Assembly (NCBI RefSeq): GCF_901827205.1
Contig: NZ_LR594677.1
Coordinates: 40,860-104,859, forward strand
Origin: Variovorax sp. PBS-H4
Lineage (GTDB): Bacteria > Pseudomonadota > Gammaproteobacteria > Burkholderiales > Burkholderiaceae_C
Length of the DNA: 64,000 nt
Direction of reading: 5' to 3'
Of the stretch, positions 43,093-51,318 are shown in pieces. The translations under genes were made by a program, and so were the position numbers. How positions within the stretch are numbered: position 1 is the first letter of the stretch; the number at the start of each line of letters is the position of its first letter. The notes below the pieces were generated by a model, which worked only from the letters and a program-made list of their open reading frames with translations, was not told the origin of the DNA and searched no databases.

Positions 43093-43840
43093 GTGAGCGG
43101 GACCGCGCATCTGCCGGACTGGCGCGACCGGGCGGCCTATGATGCCATCCCGGCGCTGGGCCGCGATGCACTTGCCTGGGAAGTACTGCGCCGGAATTCT
43201 GCTTATTGGCGATTTGCCGCGGCCAGCGCGTTGACCGCGGAGATACCCGCAGGCGAGCCCGGCTCCGCGGGCGAATGGGGGCTGCACTTTCCCTGAGAAT
43301 CCGGAGCTCGATTGCGTCCACGCGGCACCCATGTGGAGAGCGGACGTCGATGCGCGCGTGCTGTTGGTCGGGGCGAGAGCGACGACCCGGCTCGATGCCA
43401 CGGACATTCGCCGCTTCGATTCGCGCATCCTCCCGGATGCGGATGGCGAGCACGTCCGCTTCATCGCCCATGGCGAGATATTTCGCCTGGATGTTGTCTC
43501 GGGGACCGTAATGTCAGGTCCCGTCCACCTGACCTACCTGCTCGCACAGGATGGGCGGCTAGCCCAGCAGATGGACACTATCCGGCGACTTGAGCATAGA
43601 CTTGCGGGAACTGAACCTAGCGCGGTCGAGAGGGCTTCCAGGGTAATACGATCGGCCACGGCGCTGCGCGCGCGCGATGCCCGCGCGGATGGCGCATCCC
43701 TCAGGGAAATCGCGACCGAACTGTTGGAGGGCGGCGAATGGCCTGGGCCGGGAGAATACCGCAAGTCCGCCATACGCCGGTTGGTCGCAATGGGTGAAAG
43801 CTTGGTCAGGCAGGGACCGCTGCCGATCCTGACCTGGTGA
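43093..43840 (+). CDS. fseA: FseA-like excision activator, split by a +1 frameshift site
   Basis: Frame 1 (GTG 43093 to TGA 43296) encodes a DUF6499-like part (LPDWRDRAAYDAIPALG, AWEVLRRNSAYWRF, EWGLHFP). Frame 2 (to TGA 43840) encodes a DUF2285 domain (WRADVDARVLLV, LREIATELLEGGEWPGPGEY, KSAIRRLVAMGESLVRQG). A +1 slip at CCC-TGA joins them as HFP-ENPELDCVHAAPMWRADV, with no stop in between, giving 248 aa. In ICEMlSymR7A, msi172-msi171 form FseA by +1 programmed frameshifting to activate rdfS. ATG 43331 could give the second part alone. Confidence 0.82.
43291..43296 (+). other. CCC-TGA +1 programmed-frameshift site
   Basis: The in-frame Pro codon CCC is followed by the TGA stop. tRNA-Pro can re-pair with CCT in the +1 frame, after which GAG (43295) is read; this slow-stop context resembles RF2 and antizyme sites. 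A G-run (43277-43281) lies about 10 nt upstream and may act as a stimulator. Confidence 0.7.
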
Positions 43841-43848
43841 CCCGACGG

Positions 43849-44082
43849 CTAATTCTTCAGGACTTCTGGCGGAAGGTCGTTCATCAGCAGGACGTAGGTT
43901 TCGATGCCGAGAGGTTTTGCGATCTCATCGAGCCGGTCGATAGTGACACTATACTTCTGACGTTCGAGAGCGCTGATGTAAGTTCGATCGACCATCGCGG
44001 CATCTGCCAGCGCTTCCTGTGACAAGCCTCTCGCGGCACGTAGAACGCGCAAATTGTGGGCAAGAGTCTTCCGGCTCGACAT
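43849..44082 (-). CDS. qseC: QseC-like XRE-family regulator
   Basis: 77 aa: MSSRKTLAHNLRVLRAARGL starts a HTH_3 fold with SQEALADAAMVDRTYISALE. A single-domain XRE protein, divergent from the qseM-like gene and convergent with fseA, as in the ICEMlSymR7A control region where QseC sets the level of QseM. No good Shine-Dalgarno is visible before the ATG. Confidence 0.78.
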   Translation of the reverse strand: MSSRKTLAHNLRVLRAARGLSQEALADAAMVDRTYISALERQKYSVTIDRLDEIAKPLGIETYVLLMNDLPPEVLKN

Positions 44083-44130
44083 AAGCGATGTTGAGCCCGC
44101 TTGCGGGCCTTTTAGCCATGGCGTAAGGTC

Positions 44131-44161
44131 TCCAAATTGATGAGCAAACACCACATTTGGA
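44131..44161. promoter_or_regulatory. Inverted repeat in the qseC-qseM gap, candidate QseC operator
   Basis: TCCAAAT (44131-44137) and ATTTGGA (44155-44161) are perfect inverted heptamers in the 86-bp divergent region. The right arm overlaps the GGAG ribosome binding site of the qseM-like gene. ATTTGGA recurs at 44607, upstream of the rdfS-like gene. Confidence 0.5.
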
Positions 44162-44168
44162 GTTTCTT

Positions 44169-44435
44169 GTGCTGCGGAATGTCGCGCCAAGTGGTCAGGT
44201 AACGGGCTATGATCGGCAAACCCTTCCGATTTACGCCGAGTTGCTCGACGCCGACGCTGCCGGCATGGGCTGGGCCGAAGGAGCACGACTGATCCTCGGC
44301 CTCGACGTCGCGGCCGATGGCGAGACCGCGCGAAAGTGCTGGGAAAGCCATCTTGCCCGCGCCCACTGGATCGTCGGTGAGGGGCTTGGTTCCGCACTGG
44401 AGGCGTTCGGCCGGAAATCCGAACAGGCTGGTTAA
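44169..44435 (+). CDS. qseM: QseM-like antiactivator (small DUF2285 protein)
   Basis: 88 aa from GTG 44169 (GGAG 6 nt upstream), preferred over TTG 44157. Family pattern: GQVTGYDRQTLPIYAELLDA, GMGWAEGARLILGLDVAADG, and ARKCWESHLARAHWIV. In ICEMlSymR7A the small DUF2285 protein QseM binds TraR and FseA and blocks both. Position beside a divergent XRE gene and downstream of fseA supports the same role here. Confidence 0.75.
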   Translation: MLRNVAPSGQVTGYDRQTLPIYAELLDADAAGMGWAEGARLILGLDVAADGETARKCWESHLARAHWIVGEGLGSALEAFGRKSEQAG

Positions 44436-44513
44436 GCCCAAAGTTTAATTTGGCGCCTCGCGCTTCGGGCGGGTCTGCGCCGCCCCGTCGGCACCCTGCC
44501 CTCTCACCCGGGT

Positions 44514-44544
44514 GTGTCGAAATGCGAGTGCCGGTTTTCGACAC
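44514..44544. promoter_or_regulatory. Inverted repeat upstream of the rdfS-like gene
   Basis: GTGTCGAA (44514-44521) and TTCGACAC (44537-44544) form a perfect 8-bp inverted repeat about 80 bp before the ATG. A candidate site for FseA or RdfS control of the excision operon. Confidence 0.5.
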
Positions 44545-44621
44545 TCCCCGCGCGCGCGATCCGTCGGCATCACCCGATCCACCCGCCGCGCGTCGCGGCG
44601 CGATACATTTGGATCGAAGCC

Positions 44622-44852
44622 ATGAACGACGATGATCAAGTCGCCCGCGCGGGCCTCGCACTGCGCGGCTCCCCTTTCTTGAGCCCCGAACAGGCCGCAC
44701 ACTATCTTGGCGTTTCGGTGCGGACGCTCCAGGAACATCGCAGCGCCGGCACCGGTCCGCGCTTCCGGCGCCATTGCCGCCATGTCCGCTATCATATCGA
44801 CGATCTCGATTGCTGGTCGCTGGGCGCCCGCGGGGAGCGCGATCGTGATTGA
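44622..44852 (+). CDS. rdfS: RdfS-like excisionase (helix-turn-helix)
   Basis: 76 aa from MNDDDQVARAGLALRGSPFL; an ATG 108 nt upstream would run through the inverted repeat and is rejected. HTH_17 fold: FLSPEQAAHYLGVSVRTLQE followed by HRSAGTGPRFRRHCRHVRYH, the winged-helix pattern of AlpA/Xis recombination directionality factors. It overlaps traF by 8 bp. In the Mesorhizobium system RdfS drives element excision; no integrase lies in this window. Confidence 0.78.
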   Translation: MNDDDQVARAGLALRGSPFLSPEQAAHYLGVSVRTLQEHRSAGTGPRFRRHCRHVRYHIDDLDCWSLGARGERDRD

Positions 44853-45420
44853 GCGCCACACCGCGGCTGCCGCGCTCGCGCGCTGGGGCCAGAGCCTTCG
44901 CTTCGCCCGATCGCGGCGGCGGCGCTTTGCGCGCCGCGGCCTCGCCCTTGGTGGGCTCGCGGCCGCGCTCGCCGCCACGATCGCGCTCCCGCCGCGCCCC
45001 TTCCTTGTCTGGAATGCCAGCGCGAGCGCACCGATCGGGCTCTACCGTGTCGGGGGGACCGATCTCGCGACCGGCGATATGGTCATCGCCTGGCCGCCAG
45101 CTCCTGCCCGCGATTTCGCCGCGCGCCGGCACTATCTGCCCGCCAACGTGCCGCTGGTGAAGCGCGTCGCGGCCGAACCTGGTGATACCGTTTGCGCGCT
45201 CGGGCAGGAGATATTCGTCGATGGCCGCTGGATCGCGAACCGCCTGATCCGCGATGGCGCGGGCCGCCCGATGCCGTGGTGGACCGGCTGCATCACGCTC
45301 CGGCGCGGGGCGATGTTGCTGCTGATGGCCGATAGCCCCGCCTCGTTCGACGGGCGCTATTTCGGTCCAACGGACCGCGGCGATATCGTCGGCAAAGCAA
45401 CCTTGCTGTGGGCGCGCTGA
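44845..45420 (+). CDS. traF: TraF-type S26 signal peptidase
   Basis: 191 aa from GTG 44845 with GGGAG upstream. One membrane segment (GLALGGLAAALAATIALPP), catalytic Ser in SASAPIGLYRV and catalytic Lys in PLVKRVAAEPGD, then RYFGPTDRGDIVGKATLLW. TraF processes conjugative pilin. Its place behind an excisionase gene is the conserved order of alphaproteobacterial ICE transfer operons. Confidence 0.88.
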   Translation: MIERHTAAAALARWGQSLRFARSRRRRFARRGLALGGLAAALAATIALPPRPFLVWNASASAPIGLYRVGGTDLATGDMVIAWPPAPARDFAARRHYLPANVPLVKRVAAEPGDTVCALGQEIFVDGRWIANRLIRDGAGRPMPWWTGCITLRRGAMLLLMADSPASFDGRYFGPTDRGDIVGKATLLWAR

Positions 45421-46034
45421 GATCGCTCGCCATCGCGCTAGCGCTGCTGGTAGCAACGTCGGCGCATGCGGAACTGGTCGAGCGTTGGCGTCCCTATATC
45501 GATGAAGCATCGGCCCGGTCAGGCATCCCGGCGGCATGGATCGAACGCGTCATGCGCGCCGAGAGCGCCGGAAAGACGATTTTGAATGGGCGGCCGATCA
45601 CCAGCCGGGCCGGTGCGATGGGCCTGATGCAGCTCATGCCCGGCACATGGGCACAGGTGCGTGCGGCGCTTCGACTTGGAGCTGATCCGCACGACCCACA
45701 CGACAACATTGTCGCGGGCGCTGCCTATCTGCGGTTGATGTACGACCGGTTCGGCTATCCCGGGCTGTTCGGGGCCTATAATGCCGGGCCCGCGCGTTAC
45801 GCCGAGCATCTCGCGACGGGCCGAACGCTTCCCGGCGAGACGCGTGCCTATCTCGCGTCGGTGGGCGGTGTGACCGCGCAGCGGCCAGACTCAATGCAAA
45901 CGGTGCCGGTGAACCCGATCTTCTTCGCCCTGCGATCGGCGCCATCCGGCAAGACCAGCGATCGAGCGGGTTCCCCGACACTCTTCGTGCCGCTCAGCAC
46001 GGAATCGTTCGCTTCGGCTGAATCGCAACCGTGA
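45408..46034 (+). CDS. Lytic transglycosylase of the ICE transfer operon
   Basis: 208 aa from GTG 45408, overlapping traF by 13 bp. Signal peptide to SAHA. SLT motifs: ERVMRAESAGKTILNGRPIT (catalytic Glu), GAMGLMQLMPGTWAQVR and YPGLFGAYNAGPARYAEHL. It would cut peptidoglycan for DNA transfer. The operon would normally go on to a relaxase; here only 102 bp remain before IS1071. Confidence 0.88.
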   Translation: MGALRSLAIALALLVATSAHAELVERWRPYIDEASARSGIPAAWIERVMRAESAGKTILNGRPITSRAGAMGLMQLMPGTWAQVRAALRLGADPHDPHDNIVAGAAYLRLMYDRFGYPGLFGAYNAGPARYAEHLATGRTLPGETRAYLASVGGVTAQRPDSMQTVPVNPIFFALRSAPSGKTSDRAGSPTLFVPLSTESFASAESQP

Positions 46035-46053
46035 AGCTAGCCTCGGCGCCCCC

Positions 46054-46136
46054 TCACTTGGCTGCGTTCACCTCGGCCGCCCAGCGTTGAGCATAGCCTT
46101 CGGGAAGGACAGCATCATGTGGCGTCATCGTGAAGC
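46054..46136 (-). pseudogene. C-terminal 26-codon fragment of a gene cut by IS1071
   Basis: On the minus strand an open frame enters from the IS1071 edge and ends FTMTPHDAVLPEGYAQRWAA + EVNAAK, then TGA. No start remains, so this is the 3' end of a lost gene convergent with the transglycosylase gene. Identity not recognised. Confidence 0.5.
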
Positions 46137-49100
46137 GGGGTCTCCTCGTTTTCAGTGCAATAAGTGACGGTACGAAAAGCTAGCACTGGCGCGGAGGTGG
46201 TGTTGGTAGATCGTTGATTTCATTGACTTTCCTGTTCACTTTCAAATCTGCGATTCGTGGCGTCAAACCGTGGTCGGTTTCATCCATTGGTGCCAGTTAT
46301 CGATGCATTTGGCCGCGAAGGCAGGATTTGGTCAGCATAGCGGTCAACCGGGAAGCGAAACACACCCCGCAAGTTGATGCTCTCCAGCCTGGTGGGCGCA
46401 ATCTTCCCGATCAGTTCCGGTGGAATGACCTGGCGGCGGTTCGACCAGCGATCCAGGACCGCCTGCATCTGTGAGGTATTCCACGCCATCACGATGTTGG
46501 CCATCAGGCTCAACGCATCGGCCACAGCCTGCATTTCATCGACACGTTTGGCCTGCGCCGGGCTGATCCGGCCGGTATAAATGGCGCGCTTGAGGGCGTT
46601 AACAGCCTCGCCCCGATTGAGCACCCGGCGCAACTCGTTCCTGAAAGCGTCCTTGACAAAGTAGTCAGCCAAAAACGCCGTACGCAGCAACCGCCCCAAT
46701 TGCACGCCAGCCTCATAGATTGGATCGCCCTGGGCGGCAGAACCGAACCGCGCAAGAGCTGCCACCGCACTGGCATGTCCGCTCATGACCGAGGCTGCCA
46801 GGTGCACCAGACTATCCCAATGCTTTTCGATCAAAGCGACGTCGACATTGGCTTCGCACACCGCAGCGATTTCTGCGGGCACTTTGGTGCCGCGTGGCAC
46901 AAAGAGGTGGCGCTGTTTGAGTTCCTTCAACCGCGGGCAAAGATCAAAACCAAGCAAACGGGCATGTGACATGGCAAAGTCGGTGTAGCCATGGGTATCC
47001 ACAGCAAGCTGGCTGGTCTCCAGCTTTTCTTGGCGGATGACACCTTCAATGGCCACGCCCGCCTGGCGCTCATTGAGCACAAAGGGCTGCGCATGGAAGA
47101 TGCCCCACCGGTCTTTTACATGGGAGTAGATTCCAATGGAAGGTGTGTTGCGCCGAGGATCAAGCCGGGCTTGCCACACCCGTTTGGTGGTCTCCATGGT
47201 CATCATGTCAGAAGATGCCAAATCGGACCGCCCCCAGGTGGCGGCAATCGGGTGTCGCTGCATGAATTCCAGCACAGCCTGGCAGGCCTGGCTCAGACGC
47301 CGTTCGTCCCGCGCCCAGCGCATGGCCTGGCGAATGCTGGTGGCAGACAATTGCGGAATCATGCGCGCGCATTCGACCGCAGTCAGACTGGTGCCGTGGG
47401 CCATGATGCCGGCATAGACCATCAGCAGCTCGTCGGTAGAGCGCGGCTCACGTCCGAGCATGATCCAGCTAAAGCGCACCTGGGCGTCAACGGCCAGAAT
47501 CACTTCCGGCAATTGAACCTCACCGATGCGGTGATCCAAAGCCGCGCGCAGCTTGGTCACTTCTGGGTCTTCGTCCTCTGCGGGCAATGGCGACAAATGG
47601 AGTTCATCATCCACGCGCAGTACGCCACTGCGGGCTGCAGCGGCCACCGCATCGACACCGGCAGTTACTCTGGCCAGCAAAGGCTTCAAGAAAGTGGCAG
47701 CCTTGCTGGGTAACGATAGACGGGCATAGTGTTTCTTGGACTCTGCCTGCCAACGCTCGTCCGTGAAGAACAAGCGCGCACGACCCCGAAAGCTCAGGCT
47801 GTGCTCAATCCAGACCGAGCCATTGCGCACCGCGCGGCGCAGGGCAAACAGGGTGGCCACCTCCAACGCCTGAAACGCCCGTTCCCGGTCTGGGCTGGAG
47901 ATCGAAACCTGCCAGATCATTCCCAGACTTGGTGCCACCACTTCAACTGGCAGCTTTCTGGATCCTTTGAGATATAAAGCTTGCAGCTTGGCAAGGTACT
48001 CGATGGCAGGATGCTCGCCGGTGGCCTGCCAGGGCAGCTTTGCAATGGCGACGAGCAACGACCGCACGGGGCGAATTCCATCAATCAATCCCTCGCGGAC
48101 CAGGGAGGCCCTGCTCGGTGGTTTGCGTTTCTGGGTTTCGGTGATCAAGGCTTCAAGACGGGCACGCAACTCAGCATCTGGCACCGCACCTTGCGCGCTC
48201 AAGGCAACAAGTTCGCCGAGCAGCGTTTTGTACATTGCGGCCCAATTGACGGTAGCGGGGACATCGGCGGCAGCCTGACGCCACAGATCGGCGATCCGGC
48301 GCTGCACCATAAGGATCAACTGGTCTGTGGTGGTGAACAGGCAATACCGAAGAAAGCATGCGACCTCCACGGTGCGCGCTGGCTCTTTGATCTTGGCTCC
48401 GGCTGAGGGCGGCCTGGAGACAAGTCGGCGCGCGTAGCGGCGCAAGATGAGATCGGGGATGTCTGCCAGGTGCTTATGAACGTCCAGCGTGTAAAGCAGG
48501 TCGATGCGCTCCAGTACCTCGCTGATTTGGCGGGTTGAGTGTTTCGCCGGTGCAGCCCATAGCCAACTCTGCTGGGTTTGTCCATCTGGGCGCAGCTCTG
48601 AAACTGAGGCTCGCCAGCGATCAAGTGTTGCTGGATCAACGCTGGCGGCGATGGCGGTGCCTGTTTCAACTTCAAGCTGGGCAAGTGCCGCCGCAATCAG
48701 TGTCCGAATTGCCCGCTCGTGCACGATCACCAGCTTGTTCTTGTACAGCCATTGACGCGCCCGCACGAGTAGCTGATCGCGGTCGGCGCAGCGCGCCACT
48801 TCGTCGCGCAGTTCACGTACCAGTGAGCGGCGCTGGTGCTCGCTCATCCACTGGAATCCAAGGACCGTGCAGGCTACTTGTTGGTGATCGAATAGCGTGC
48901 GCCCGCGTTCATACATGGCTCTCAGCGAGGCGACTTCTGGTGCTGCAATGCCAAGCTCGTTGCCAAGGTGGCGCCACAAGGCTACTGGAATTACCCGAAA
49001 GGCACCGAGCAAACGCCCACTCATGCGCAGGAAACCAATATGGAGCGCCAGACCAAGCTTGTGGGAATCACCTCGGCGTGCATTGATTGCGTCGCGCTCG

Positions 49101-49340
49101 GCACCATCGAAGGTGAAAAATGCCTTCATCTCGAAGTCGCTGATATCGCGGGGGAGCCCACGCATCCCCAAAAACGTTGTGTGCCAACCCTGCATCGTGA
49201 ACCTCAAAAGTGGGAGGCCACCATACCCGTTTACAAAGCGAACAGGAAAGTCAATGAAATCAACGGTCTACCCAGACCACCCCCGCGCCAGTGCTAGCTT
49301 TGCGTACCGTCACTTATTGCACTGAAAACGAGGAGACCCC
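46137..49340. mobile_element. IS1071, copy 2 (3204 bp)
   Basis: No difference from copy 1 was noticed, with a constant offset of 14823 bp. Flanks GAAGC and CTTAT do not form a target duplication. It joins the ICE-derived fragment to the IncP-1 oriV remnant. Confidence 0.97.
46280..49207 (-). CDS. tnpA: IS1071 transposase, copy 2
   Basis: 975 aa, with the same translation as the copy at 31457. Intact, so any of the three copies could supply transposase. Confidence 0.97.
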   Translation of the reverse strand: MRFTMQGWHTTFLGMRGLPRDISDFEMKAFFTFDGAERDAINARRGDSHKLGLALHIGFLRMSGRLLGAFRVIPVALWRHLGNELGIAAPEVASLRAMYERGRTLFDHQQVACTVLGFQWMSEHQRRSLVRELRDEVARCADRDQLLVRARQWLYKNKLVIVHERAIRTLIAAALAQLEVETGTAIAASVDPATLDRWRASVSELRPDGQTQQSWLWAAPAKHSTRQISEVLERIDLLYTLDVHKHLADIPDLILRRYARRLVSRPPSAGAKIKEPARTVEVACFLRYCLFTTTDQLILMVQRRIADLWRQAAADVPATVNWAAMYKTLLGELVALSAQGAVPDAELRARLEALITETQKRKPPSRASLVREGLIDGIRPVRSLLVAIAKLPWQATGEHPAIEYLAKLQALYLKGSRKLPVEVVAPSLGMIWQVSISSPDRERAFQALEVATLFALRRAVRNGSVWIEHSLSFRGRARLFFTDERWQAESKKHYARLSLPSKAATFLKPLLARVTAGVDAVAAAARSGVLRVDDELHLSPLPAEDEDPEVTKLRAALDHRIGEVQLPEVILAVDAQVRFSWIMLGREPRSTDELLMVYAGIMAHGTSLTAVECARMIPQLSATSIRQAMRWARDERRLSQACQAVLEFMQRHPIAATWGRSDLASSDMMTMETTKRVWQARLDPRRNTPSIGIYSHVKDRWGIFHAQPFVLNERQAGVAIEGVIRQEKLETSQLAVDTHGYTDFAMSHARLLGFDLCPRLKELKQRHLFVPRGTKVPAEIAAVCEANVDVALIEKHWDSLVHLAASVMSGHASAVAALARFGSAAQGDPIYEAGVQLGRLLRTAFLADYFVKDAFRNELRRVLNRGEAVNALKRAIYTGRISPAQAKRVDEMQAVADALSLMANIVMAWNTSQMQAVLDRWSNRRQVIPPELIGKIAPTRLESINLRGVFRFPVDRYADQILPSRPNASITGTNG

Positions 49341-49911
49341 CTTATCCATTGACACTTGAGGGGCGGCCTCTTCGCGCTTTTCCTTGGCGTGACAACGGTT
49401 TACGCGCGTTTTTCGGTCATGCTAACCAGGTTTTTAACCGTCTTTATAACCTTTTTATATAACCAGGTAGTTTTAACCAGAGGCTGGCGAAAAAAACGGC
49501 AACACGGCCCAAGCTACCGCGCAGCATGACCGGCCGCCGAAGGGGGGAAACCCCCCTTCTCGATCCCACCCGGCCGCAAGCGGCCTCCCATCCCCCCAGG
49601 GGCTACGCCCCTCGGCCGCCTTGCGGCCTCACCCCACAATGGAGCGCCTTCGGCGCTACGGCTTAGGAGAGCCAGGCGCAAGCGCCTGGCGGAAGGCAGT
49701 AAGTTCGAGAGCTTGCGAGGGGGCAAAGCCCCCTCACACTCCCCAACCAGGTCGCCGCGGTTCGACCGGCCGCGCGATCCTCAAGCATCGCAGCAGCTCC
49801 ACCGCCGCAGGTTTTACGCCAAGGAAGGGGGTCGGCCAGCTCGGCCGGTGGCGCGGAAAGCGCCCCTCAAGTGTCAATGAAACGTGAGACGCGGGGCCAG
49901 GCCCGCGCCGA
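49341..49911. other. IncP-1 oriV remnant
   Basis: One iteron remains at the left edge (TTGACACTTGAGGGGC, from 49349), then an AT-rich stretch (AACCTTTTTATATAACCAGG and neighbours), then GC-rich hairpins (AAGGGGGGAAACCCCCCTT), and an inverted iteron (GCCCCTCAAGTGTCAA, 49863-49878). Order and motifs are those of IncP-1 oriV, but the iteron group next to trfA is missing. No gene was seen in these 570 bp. Confidence 0.75.
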
Positions 49912-50193
49912 TCACAAGCCGAGTTCGGAGTGAGAGCCGAGGCGCACCAGGCGCAGCGTGTCGGCGTCGGGCTTCTGGTAGATCAGCACCAGGTCGGGCT
50001 TGACGTGGCAATCCCGGTGATCCTTCCAGTCCCCGGTCAGCGCGTGGTCGCGGTGCCGAGGTTCCAGCGGCTGGTCGTCGGCGAGCGCGACCAGGACGGG
50101 CACCAGGTCGGCGTCGAGCGTGGCCCGGTGCTGCCCTTTCGCCTCGCGCTTGTAGTCGCGCTTGAACTGGCCGGTGCGCTCAATCTGCCGCAT
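49912..50193 (-). CDS. YafQ-family mRNA-interferase toxin
   Basis: 93 aa. RelE/YafQ signature: QIERTGQFKRDYKREAKG, then LTGDWKDHRDCHVKPDLVLI, including the catalytic-type His residues. YafQ-like toxins cut mRNA on the ribosome. Its start overlaps the end of the antitoxin gene, so translation is coupled. Confidence 0.88.
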   Translation of the reverse strand: MRQIERTGQFKRDYKREAKGQHRATLDADLVPVLVALADDQPLEPRHRDHALTGDWKDHRDCHVKPDLVLIYQKPDADTLRLVRLGSHSELGL

Positions 50194-50443
50194 GCAGATC
50201 GGCCATCAGATCGTTGACGGTGGCGAAGCGCGGCAGCTTGCCCTTGCGGGCTTCCTTCATCGCCTCGATGGTGGTGGCGTTCGGAATCAGCGGCTCGAAG
50301 GGCAGCGCCTTGTCCTGGGCCACCTTCGTGAGCAGCAGCCGCACCGCGTCGGACACGGTAAGGCCCATCGCGGCCAGGACGGCCGCCGCTTCTTCCTTGA
50401 TCGCGCCGTCGATGCGCGTTTGTACGAGCTGGTTTGCAGCCAT
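50180..50443 (-). CDS. RelB/DinJ-family antitoxin
   Basis: 87 aa: MAANQLVQTRIDGAIKEEAA is the ribbon-helix-helix start, followed by MGLTVSDAVRLLLTKVAQDK, typical of DinJ. The C-terminal part wraps the toxin. GGAGAA lies before the ATG. The pair stabilises the IncP-1 segment between oriV and klcA. Confidence 0.88.
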   Translation of the reverse strand: MAANQLVQTRIDGAIKEEAAAVLAAMGLTVSDAVRLLLTKVAQDKALPFEPLIPNATTIEAMKEARKGKLPRFATVNDLMADLHAAD

Positions 50444-50469
50444 GATTGGTTCTCCGGTTGGGTTCGTGA

Positions 50470-50482
50470 ATTACATTGTAAT
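50470..50482. promoter_or_regulatory. Toxin-antitoxin operator palindrome
   Basis: ATTACATTGTAAT, a 6-bp inverted repeat with a 1-nt centre, 27 bp before the antitoxin ATG; probable autoregulation site. Confidence 0.55.
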
Positions 50483-50505
50483 GCACGCCAAGGGAAAGGG
50501 CAAGG

Positions 50506-50564
50506 TTTAGCGGCTAAAACGTTTAGCTAAAGTGCTTGACGATTAGGACATTTTGCCCTAATAT
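50506..50564 (+). promoter_or_regulatory. klcA promoter with KorB, KorA and KorC operators
   Basis: KorB site TTTAGCGGCTAAA (50506-50518), KorA-like site GTTTAGCTAAAG (50521-50532), -35 TTGACG (50536-50541) and -10 TAATAT (50559-50564) with 17-bp spacing. The KorC palindrome TAGGACATTTTGCCCTA (50544-50560) fills the spacer. This is the known IncP-1 klcA arrangement. Confidence 0.88.
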
Positions 50565-50615
50565 AGCACTTGAAGGCCGGGCATTTCGCCCAGGTCAACT
50601 ACCGGAGAAAGTCCG

Positions 50616-51044
50616 ATGAACACCCAAGAGCAACCCGTTACCGCTTCCCTGGTCGCCGAGGCCCAGCGCCTCGACTTCCTGCCCGCCTACTTCGGCCCGC
50701 GTCTGATGATGCGCGGCGAGGCCCTGGTGTATGCCTGGCTTCGCCGGCTCTGCGAACGCTACAGCGGCGCGTATTGGCACTACTACACCTTGTCGGACGG
50801 CGGTTTTTACATGGCCCCCGACCTGGCCGACCGCCTGGAGATCGAGGTGGACGGCAACGGCTTCCGAGGCGAGTTGTCGGCCGACGCCGCCGGCATTGTC
50901 GCAACCCTGTTCGCGCTGGGTCAGCTCGCGGCCGAGGCCGCCGACACGGACGCCGGCGATGCCCTGATCGACCGCTATCACTTCCTGCGCGGCTTCGCAG
51001 CCAGCCACGCCGAGGCGGCCGCGATCTACCGGGCTATTGACTGA
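50616..51044 (+). CDS. klcA: KlcA antirestriction protein
   Basis: 142 aa; GGAGAAAG lies 6 nt before the ATG. ArdB/KlcA family: RLDFLPAYFGPRLMMRGEAL, YSGAYWHYYTLSDGGFYMAP and YHFLRGFAASHAEAAAIYRA. It protects incoming plasmid DNA from type I restriction without binding DNA directly. First gene of the klc operon, controlled by KorC. Confidence 0.92.
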   Translation: MNTQEQPVTASLVAEAQRLDFLPAYFGPRLMMRGEALVYAWLRRLCERYSGAYWHYYTLSDGGFYMAPDLADRLEIEVDGNGFRGELSADAAGIVATLFALGQLAAEAADTDAGDALIDRYHFLRGFAASHAEAAAIYRAID

Positions 51045-51088
51045 TGAGGGGCGGCCCCGGCTTCGGCCGGGGCTTCCAGGAGGCGACC

Positions 51089-51307
51089 ATGACCAGGAAC
51101 AACGCTCCCCAGGCACCGACGAACAGCTACGCGACGGACGGCAAGTGCCACAACGCCGAGCCGGGCACCTACGGCCACGAATGCGGCAAGCCGGCCGCAT
51201 GGATCGGCACGAACCACAAGGGGTTCAGCTCGGGATTCTGCGACGACTGCAAGCGCCACGGCTACGAAGCCCGCGACGTGATCGCGTGGCGGCGTGCTGA
51301 CACTTGA
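51089..51307 (+). CDS. Hypothetical Cys-rich protein between klcA and klcB
   Basis: 72 aa from MTRNNAPQAPTNSYATDGKC with AGGAGG upstream. Four Cys (KCH, HECGK, FCDDCKRHG) could bind zinc. Not a gene I know from the classical RK2 klc operon. Its last codons overlap an IncP iteron. Confidence 0.6.
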   Translation: MTRNNAPQAPTNSYATDGKCHNAEPGTYGHECGKPAAWIGTNHKGFSSGFCDDCKRHGYEARDVIAWRRADT

Positions 51308-51312
51308 GGGGC
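51298..51312 (+). repeat. Isolated IncP-1 iteron
   Basis: TGACACTTGAGGGGC, identical to the core of the oriV iteron, lies between the 72-aa gene and klcB. Isolated iterons near oriV are known from IncP-1 plasmids and can bind TrfA. Confidence 0.75.
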
Positions 51313-51318
51313 CGGCCG

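Noticed and set aside
43849..45537. A 562-aa minus-strand frame over the qseM-rdfS-traF genes
   Set aside because: Only its last 77 codons (the XRE gene) look like a protein. The rest is a shadow of well-supported plus-strand genes.
34518..46136. A complete aromatic or aniline degradation pathway on the IS1071 cargo
   Set aside because: Only a truncated GS-like gene, iorA and truncated iorB are present. No ring-hydroxylating or ring-cleavage genes were found.
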